Assembly: GCA_002338715.1 (NCBI GenBank)
Contig: DDIR01000139.1
Coordinates: forward strand, 10,216-29,087
DNA from: Phycisphaerales bacterium UBA1845
GTDB lineage: Bacteria; Planctomycetota; Phycisphaerae; UBA1845
Length of the DNA stretch: 18,872 nucleotides
Direction: 5' to 3'
Positions 14,705 through 18,872 of this stretch are shown piece after piece. Under the pieces are notes generated by a model. The model made no database searches, was not told the origin of the DNA, and saw nothing but the letters and a program-made list of their open reading frames with translations. The first letter of the stretch is position 1; the number at the start of each line of letters is the position of its first letter. The translations under genes were made by a program, and so were the position numbers.

Positions 14705-15331
14705 ATGAAGATGAACGCACACATTGAACGATTGATTGTTCGCAAGCTTGACGGCGAGATTTCGGAAAGCGAACTGTTGGAGCTGAATCGCGAACTGTTG
14801 CGCAGCGCGGATGTGCGGGCGGTTTATGAATCGTACTGCGAGATTGACGATCTGGCGGCTGACGTGATTCGGTCGAGTGCGCGTGGTTCGGGCGAGACGC
14901 TTTCGACGCCGGTTTTGAAGGTTCGTCACGAAGTCGTCGCGCATCAGCCACGGCATCACAAGTGGATGATTTATGCAAGTGGGTTGGCTGCTTGTCTTGC
15001 GTTGGTGTTGATCTGGAAGACGCCGGGTTCGAATCTGAACATGGTTGAGAACCAACCGCCAACGATCTCAAGAGGAAGCGGCTGGGATAATCCGATCCTG
15101 CGAAATCAGCCCATGGATATAAATCAGCGCGACAGCATTCCGGCGCATGAAGTCGGAATCTGGAATGTGGCCGACTTACCAAAGCAGCGTTTGGATCGCA
15201 CGACCGATCAGAATCTGATTCTCGTACCGACGAAGGACGGCGGATATTACCTGATGTACATGGATCGCATTCGTCAGGTGCGTCAGCCGCAGGATCAAGC
15301 CGAGTCGCTGCGATGGAATCGGCCTATTTAG
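14705..15331 (+). CDS. Putative single-pass membrane anti-sigma factor
   Basis: A 208-residue protein. The cytoplasmic N-terminal part (about 1-80) opens with an Arg-Lys-Leu-Asp-Gly-Glu-Ile-Ser segment and a helical Glu/Leu stretch. This matches the layout of planctomycete membrane proteins encoded next to ECF sigma factors, where this part is assumed to bind the sigma factor. A single transmembrane helix spans about 86-104. The C-terminal 100 residues would lie outside the cytoplasm and end in a conserved-looking Gly-Gly-Tyr-Tyr-Leu-Met-Tyr-Met-Asp segment. No zinc-binding His-Cys-Cys motif is seen, so it is not a canonical ZAS anti-sigma factor. The assignment rests mainly on topology and on position directly after the sigma gene. 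GGTGG lies 7 nt before the ATG. FecR-like sensing is an alternative but no FecR domain is evident. Confidence 0.65.
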   Translation: MKMNAHIERLIVRKLDGEISESELLELNRELLRSADVRAVYESYCEIDDLAADVIRSSARGSGETLSTPVLKVRHEVVAHQPRHHKWMIYASGLAACLALVLIWKTPGSNLNMVENQPPTISRGSGWDNPILRNQPMDINQRDSIPAHEVGIWNVADLPKQRLDRTTDQNLILVPTKDGGYYLMYMDRIRQVRQPQDQAESLRWNRPI

Positions 15332-15356
15332 CAGACACGTTTGAAAGCACGTGCCA

Positions 15357-15375
15357 ATCCGCCACGTTGGCGGGT
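15357..15375. other. Inverted repeat upstream of the PDZ gene
   Basis: CCGCCA and TGGCGG flank a 3-nt loop, extendable to 8 bp with one wobble pair, 26 bp after the putative anti-sigma stop. No T-tract follows on either strand, so it is not a standard terminator. It could reduce read-through or mark the border before a separate promoter for the PDZ gene. Confidence 0.35.
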
Positions 15376-15380
15376 GCTGG

Positions 15381-15392
15381 TAACATTTGAAA
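15381..15392 (+). promoter_or_regulatory. Shared element TAACATTTGAAA upstream of the PDZ gene
   Basis: This is the second copy of the 12-mer found upstream of the sigma gene (11 of 12 identical), 38 bp before the PDZ protein start. Its position suits a -35 region or an operator. The two flanking sequences share only scattered further bases, which argues for a short protein-binding site rather than a duplication. Confidence 0.4.
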
Positions 15393-15430
15393 TACGATCA
15401 TCATCGGGTCATTTAGAAAGGGTTGTCGAC

Positions 15431-16822
15431 ATGAAAGCAGTCATTTACAGCACGGTGTTGTTGATCGCCGCGCCGCTTTTTGCGGCTGACATTGAAAAAG
15501 GCAAAGTCGTCACGGAGAAGGATGGCGTGCTCGTCGTCGAGAATGCCAATGTGGATAGCGCCAATCCCGGTGAAGTCCAGGTGAAGGTGATGGCGATCGC
15601 GGGTGGCGATAGTGCTCAGGCGGGACAGGGCACGGCGCAATACATCATCAAGATGGAGCATGACGGACAGGCGGATAAGAACGTGGTGATTCGCAAGAAT
15701 GCGCACGTCATCGCCCGCGTGGCTGGTGGAGATTCGAACCGCGGTTGGCTTGGTGTTTACCTCGGACAAGTTGCGACCAAAGATGCGGATGATCTGAACA
15801 TTGAAGGTGGCGTTCGCATTTTGAACGTGATCAAAGATAGCCCGGCTGAGGCGGCTGGCTTGTTGAAGGGCGACGTCGTCACATCAATCAACGGCGAAGC
15901 CGTCACCGACGGAGTGGCCAGCTTGTCGAAGGTCATCGGCGAATTGGGACCGGGTAGCGAAGCACGCATTGGCGTGAATCGTGATGGTCAATCGCTGGAA
16001 CTGACGGCGACCCTCGGAGAACCGCAGACCGGCAATGTCGAGTTGCTCCACACGCCGGATGTCGATTTTGCGGACAGCTTCCGATTTGGTCCGAACGTGT
16101 GGCACTTTGAAAAGGCGGGCGACGCGTCGGGCTTTACGCTGGATGACGACTTCGATTGGAACAGCCTGCCCGAGTCGCTCAAGGATCTGGCCAACCTCAA
16201 CGCAGAATTTGATCTCCGCTTCGATAATGGCGAGCGCATCGTCAACATCAAGTCCAACGACAACGGTCAGGTGGTGAATATCTCGCAGAATGGTGATGGT
16301 CCGATCACGGTGAAGCGCTACGAGGAAGGATTTGAAGATGACGCCGACGAAGCCGAGTACGCCGATGCGGACGCATTGAAAGCGGCTGACGAAGAGGCGT
16401 TTGAACTCTATGACTCGCACAATTCCCGCTCGGTCTACATGATCCATGCTGGTGAGAACGGTGGCGCGAACTTCACGTTTGACATTGATGCCGATGGCAT
16501 GGACTTCTTGCCCAAGGATCTGCTTGAGCGGATCGGCGAGCAGTCGCAGATGACCGGCGAAGCACGTGAGAAGCTGCACAACGCGTTGATCGAGCTCAAT
16601 GGCGGGGCCGGTGCTGGAGCGCATGCATTCTTCGTGCCGAGCGCGAAAGCCACGCAGTCCTTCAAGATCAATCCGGACGGTCAGATCGAGTTGACCATTC
16701 GCAAGGGCGACACGGAAGTGGTCAAGGTGTACGCCGACCGTGACGACCTCCAGGATCGCGATCCGGAAGCGTTCGAAAAATTCCGCGATGTGCTGGATGC
16801 CGACCTTTCGGCCAACGAATAA
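15431..16822 (+). CDS. Secreted PDZ-domain protein without a protease domain
   Basis: A 463-residue protein starting at the ATG at 15431 (AAGG eight nt upstream); the open frame extends 30 codons further 5' but lacks such support. Residues 1-18 form a signal peptide with a Leu-Phe-Ala cut. A single PDZ domain spans about 103-195, with the Gly-Trp-Leu-Gly-Val-Tyr-Leu carboxylate-binding strand, an Asp-Ser-Pro-Ala-Glu-Ala-Ala-Gly-Leu segment and a Gly-Asp-Val-Val-Thr-Ser-Ile-Asn-Gly strand, as in HtrA-type PDZ domains. No Ser-protease triad is present before it. The remaining about 270 residues are Asp/Glu-rich, with beta-type repeats of no recognised family. PDZ domains bind exposed C-termini, so a role as a sensor or scaffold for envelope proteins, linked to the adjacent sigma/anti-sigma genes, is inferred. 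It is followed by a strong terminator. Confidence 0.8.
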   Translation: MKAVIYSTVLLIAAPLFAADIEKGKVVTEKDGVLVVENANVDSANPGEVQVKVMAIAGGDSAQAGQGTAQYIIKMEHDGQADKNVVIRKNAHVIARVAGGDSNRGWLGVYLGQVATKDADDLNIEGGVRILNVIKDSPAEAAGLLKGDVVTSINGEAVTDGVASLSKVIGELGPGSEARIGVNRDGQSLELTATLGEPQTGNVELLHTPDVDFADSFRFGPNVWHFEKAGDASGFTLDDDFDWNSLPESLKDLANLNAEFDLRFDNGERIVNIKSNDNGQVVNISQNGDGPITVKRYEEGFEDDADEAEYADADALKAADEEAFELYDSHNSRSVYMIHAGENGGANFTFDIDADGMDFLPKDLLERIGEQSQMTGEAREKLHNALIELNGGAGAGAHAFFVPSAKATQSFKINPDGQIELTIRKGDTEVVKVYADRDDLQDRDPEAFEKFRDVLDADLSANE

Positions 16823-16859
16823 GGCGGAATTCAAATCGCAGCAAACGCAGCAAACGACG

Positions 16860-16894
16860 GGGCCCGCGGGAGAAATCCTGTGGGCCCTTTTTTT
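16860..16894 (+). terminator. Strong intrinsic terminator of the sigma/anti-sigma/PDZ module
   Basis: A 12-bp stem (16860-16871 with 16876-16887, two G-U pairs) closed by a GAAA tetraloop is followed directly by seven T residues (16888-16894). It begins 37 nt after the PDZ stop codon and 10 nt before the convergent Smr gene's stop. On the minus strand no T-tract follows, so it should act mainly on the plus strand. A 9-bp tandem GCAGCAAAC repeat precedes it. Confidence 0.93.
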
Positions 16895-16904
16895 GTTGGC
16901 GAAA

Positions 16905-17249
16905 TCACAACACGACGATGCTGATGCCGTCGTTGCCGCGATCGAGGTCGGAGTCTTTGCGCAGCGAGGGGTTTTCTTCGATGACGTTGCGCGAGGTTTC
17001 GTCGAAGATGGACCAGTTTTCGCCGAAGATGTATTGGCGAATTTCACCCTTCTTGCGGCGCTGTCGCAGTGATTTGCGAATGCCGATTTGCAGCGTACCG
17101 CCGACACCGGACGATCCGTATCCGTGGATCAACTTGATGACGGGGAGTTTTTTCTGGCGGGCTTCGGTGAGGACGCGGGAAAGTCTTTGTCGCGCTTCTT
17201 CGAGCGTGGGCATGCCTTCCTTAAGGTTGAAGGTTTTGATGCTGGACAC
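16905..17249 (-). CDS. Small stand-alone Smr-domain protein
   Basis: A 114-residue protein consisting of one Smr domain. The hallmark Leu-Ile-His-Gly-Tyr-Gly-Ser-Ser-Gly-Val-Gly-Gly (H42 to G51) follows a Val-Ile-Lys strand, and an N-terminal Lys-Thr-Phe-Asn-Leu strand precedes the Met-Pro-Thr-Leu-Glu-Glu-Ala helix. Smr domains, also found at the C-terminus of MutS2, act as nicking or single-strand nucleases on DNA or RNA. The GTG at 17249 is chosen because GGAG lies 6 nt upstream and the first strand begins right there. An ATG 12 codons later would cut that strand, and the longer frame into the RNase D gene is Arg/Pro-rich shadow. It lies 35 bp after the RNase D stop, probably co-transcribed, which suggests a nucleic-acid processing role. 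Confidence 0.85.
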   Translation of the reverse strand: MSSIKTFNLKEGMPTLEEARQRLSRVLTEARQKKLPVIKLIHGYGSSGVGGTLQIGIRKSLRQRRKKGEIRQYIFGENWSIFDETSRNVIEENPSLRKDSDLDRGNDGISIVVL

Positions 17250-17284
17250 GTCGGGCTCCGACAGAAAGGACGCGGGGCGCGGTT

Positions 17285-18514
17285 CTAGTGGTGGACACTG
17301 ATATCGCCATTGTTGATTTGAATCTGGCGTTTGCCTGAGATCACGTCGTCGAGAATGGCGCCGACAAATTCGCGACGCCATCCGGTCTCAAGCGCCAGCG
17401 GTTCGTCGGGCTTTTCATTTCGCACGCGGGCGCGGACGAATTTACGCATCTCGGCTTTGGCGGCTACGAGTTGGTGGGAAACGTTCTGCTGGCAGCAGTG
17501 TGCCCGAAGGATAGCGCCCACGAGCATCGCCAGAGCGGCTTCCTGTTCGGTTTCGTCATCGACGGGCGCGACGGGGGGCCAATCTCTTTGCGGTAAAGCG
17601 CACGCGCGTTCCACGCCGGCAGCAATGTCCCGAAGGGCGCTTCCGTTGACGTTCATGCCGCGAAGTTTTTTGATGTCGTTGGCTTTGGTCCAGCGGTGGC
17701 GGGCGATTTCGACGAGCAGGTGGTCGCGGATGACGGATCGCACCGGGCGATCGTACTGGCTGGCCAACGTCTCCCGCACTTTGATCAATTCCTTGGCGAT
17801 CGCCAACCCCAATCCATCGAGCGAGCCCGCGCCCTTGAGTCGAATCACGTTGGCGTGATCGGTGCGCTCGTAGGTTTCGGGGCGGCTGAATTTGGACATC
17901 TCTTCGAGGATCCAGTCGGTGCGTTTGAGTTCTTCGGATCGGCGCTGAATGGCGCGGCGCACCGAGGGGAGGTAGATGACGTCGTCGGCGCCATAGCGAA
18001 TTTGTTCGGGCGTCAACGGGCGTTTGCGCCAATCGGTCAGTGTTTGCGATTTGTGGAGGCGCACTTTGATGAAGTTGCGCGTCATTCGTGCGAGGCTTAA
18101 AGGATAGTCGGTGGTGATCATGCCGCAGGCGACCTGGCAATCGAAAACGTTTTGTGGCATGACGCCGCCTTGCGAGAAACAAAGCGACAGGTCTTCGATA
18201 CCGGCATGGACGACGACTTCGATGGATGGGTCGGCTACCAGGTTCCAGACGGGCGAAAGATCGCCGACTTCATAGGGGTCGACCAGAACGACGGAGTCAT
18301 CGGTGGCGAGTTGAATCAGTCCGATTTCCGGTTTGAACCGATCTTCCATGATGAATTCGGTGTCAAAAGCGAAGCTTTGCACCAAACCAATCTGGTCACA
18401 CACTGAACGCAATTCGGAAGCATCAACGATGATGCGGGGGGCGCAGTTTTCTTCGGCATGGTGTTTCCGTGGTGTGCGCGGTCGCGGTGTGGGTTTTTTC
18501 GGGCCTCGGTTCAT
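17285..18514 (-). CDS. rnd: Ribonuclease D (DEDD 3'-5' exoribonuclease with HRDC domain)
   Basis: A 409-residue RNase D. The DEDD catalytic residues are visible: D51 and E53 in Phe-Asp-Thr-Glu-Phe, D108 in His-Ala-Gly-Ile-Glu-Asp-Leu, and the Tyr-x-x-x-Asp motif (Y174, D178) in Tyr-Gly-Ala-Asp-Asp-Val-Ile-Tyr-Leu. An HRDC-type helical domain follows from about residue 225, with the Arg-x-x-x-Arg-Asp pattern expected for RNase D. The first 25 residues are Pro/Lys/Arg-rich, unlike E. coli RNase D, and may help bind RNA. RNase D trims 3' ends of tRNA precursors and other small RNAs. The ATG at 18514 is preferred; a TTG 12 codons upstream is possible. Neither has a clear Shine-Dalgarno. It leads a two-gene unit with the Smr protein. 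Confidence 0.93.
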   Translation of the reverse strand: MNRGPKKPTPRPRTPRKHHAEENCAPRIIVDASELRSVCDQIGLVQSFAFDTEFIMEDRFKPEIGLIQLATDDSVVLVDPYEVGDLSPVWNLVADPSIEVVVHAGIEDLSLCFSQGGVMPQNVFDCQVACGMITTDYPLSLARMTRNFIKVRLHKSQTLTDWRKRPLTPEQIRYGADDVIYLPSVRRAIQRRSEELKRTDWILEEMSKFSRPETYERTDHANVIRLKGAGSLDGLGLAIAKELIKVRETLASQYDRPVRSVIRDHLLVEIARHRWTKANDIKKLRGMNVNGSALRDIAAGVERACALPQRDWPPVAPVDDETEQEAALAMLVGAILRAHCCQQNVSHQLVAAKAEMRKFVRARVRNEKPDEPLALETGWRREFVGAILDDVISGKRQIQINNGDISVHH

Positions 18515-18663
18515 GGACGCCAGTTTAGAGTTATCTTGGGCGTCAAACAAACCCCCAGTTCTTCATATCACATTATGGTGGGGAAAGCGGTGTCACGTGG
18601 TGGCTCCCGGGCAGATTGCAATTCCCCGACGCATATCGGACACACGTGCCGATCAACGCCGAC

Positions 18664-18692
18664 TTGAAGTGGGTCTGGCCGATGGCTACATT
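18664..18692 (+). promoter_or_regulatory. Candidate sigma-70 promoter for the right-edge gene
   Basis: TTGAAG (18664-18669) and TACATT (18687-18692) are separated by exactly 17 bp, about 55 bp before the ATG at 18747. Each hexamer matches consensus at four of six positions. The rest of the 232-bp divergent gap towards RNase D shows no stronger signal by eye. Confidence 0.35.
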
Positions 18693-18746
18693 GAATTGTG
18701 GTGTGTGCAGGTCTCAAAATTACAGACATTTCCGGGGAAAGAAACG

Positions 18747-18872
18747 ATGCGGCACGCTTGGTTCCGTCATTTTATTGTCATGGGTGTTCTGGTTGTTGGC
18801 CATGTTGGCTTGCGGGTGCAATCTGCCCGGGCGGCTGACGGGGCGGAAGGCGAGCGGCTGACGGTTCGCGTG
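18747..18872 (+). CDS. N-terminal start of a secreted protein (3' end outside window)
   Basis: The ATG at 18747 has GGGGA eight nt upstream and opens a frame that runs uninterrupted through the last base of the window (42 codons). The first 29 residues form a signal peptide: Arg/His-containing start, a Val/Leu/Gly hydrophobic core, then Ser-Ala-Arg-Ala with cleavage before Ala-Asp-Gly. After it come only 13 residues, ending in Leu-Thr-Val-Arg-Val, which suggests the first beta-strand of the mature protein. Too little is present to name a family. An overlapping frame that closes before the window end is rejected as a shadow. Confidence 0.7.
   Translation, partial: MRHAWFRHFIVMGVLVVGHVGLRVQSARAADGAEGERLTVRV

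Noticed and set aside
15341..15430. Extended N-terminus for the PDZ protein from a TTG
   Set aside because: It would remove the signal peptide from the N-terminus, overlaps the hairpin and the shared 12-mer, and lacks a ribosome site.
15884..17107. 407-codon minus-strand open frame
   Set aside because: It is antisense to the PDZ gene, spans the strong terminator and overlaps the Smr gene. It shows no family motifs and reflects codon bias of the real genes.
18616..18861. Plus-strand frame with a hydrophobic stretch and Cys near the right edge
   Set aside because: The signal peptide frame starting at 18747 has a proper ribosome site and A-x-A cut. This frame's hydrophobic part is the shifted reading of the same bases.

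Overview
The window reads as a chromosomal segment from a planctomycete, most likely a Phycisphaerae-like lineage. Markers are an adjacent DUF1800/DUF1501 secreted pair, a stand-alone PTPMT1-type phosphatase, an ECF sigma factor beside a single-pass membrane protein of anti-sigma type, and a secreted protein ending in a Cys plus hydrophobic plus Arg tail. This lineage call is inference from gene content. No rRNA, tRNA, CRISPR array, insertion sequence or phage gene was recognised.

Layout: (1) Positions 2-493 (+) hold the 3' end of a gene cut by the window edge, probably the alkaline phosphatase superfamily. It runs convergently into a tightly packed minus-strand operon. (2) That operon (7646 down to 427) encodes an alpha/beta-hydrolase lipoprotein, an isopropylmalate-synthase-like enzyme, a nucleotide-pyrophosphatase-like lipoprotein, a PTPMT1-like phosphatase and a GT-C type membrane glycosyltransferase. 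Every junction is overlapping or within about 6 nt, so translation is probably coupled. (3) A minus-strand block (13784 down to 7814) of secreted proteins holds a glucose/sorbosone-dehydrogenase-like beta-propeller lipoprotein, a DUF1800 lipoprotein, a Tat-exported DUF1501 protein and a second beta-propeller with a C-terminal sorting-type tail. A REP-like hairpin with four 19-bp units lies between the first propeller and DUF1800. Three 13-bp repeats lie between DUF1800 and DUF1501. (4) A plus-strand module (14070-16822) holds an ECF sigma factor, a putative membrane anti-sigma factor and a secreted PDZ protein, and ends in a textbook intrinsic terminator. (5) A minus-strand pair follows: RNase D and a small stand-alone Smr-domain protein. 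(6) The right edge holds the start of a plus-strand secreted protein, too incomplete to identify.

Working together: the left operon looks like envelope lipid or glycan metabolism, because two phospho-ester hydrolases, one resembling the phosphatidylglycerophosphate phosphatase PTPMT1, are coupled to a GT-C transferase. The middle block looks like an exported redox or binding apparatus of unknown substrate. The sigma/anti-sigma/PDZ trio looks like a cell-envelope sensing switch. A shared 12-bp element upstream of both the sigma gene and the PDZ gene suggests one regulator for both transcription units. These two functional readings are the best candidates for undescribed systems here.
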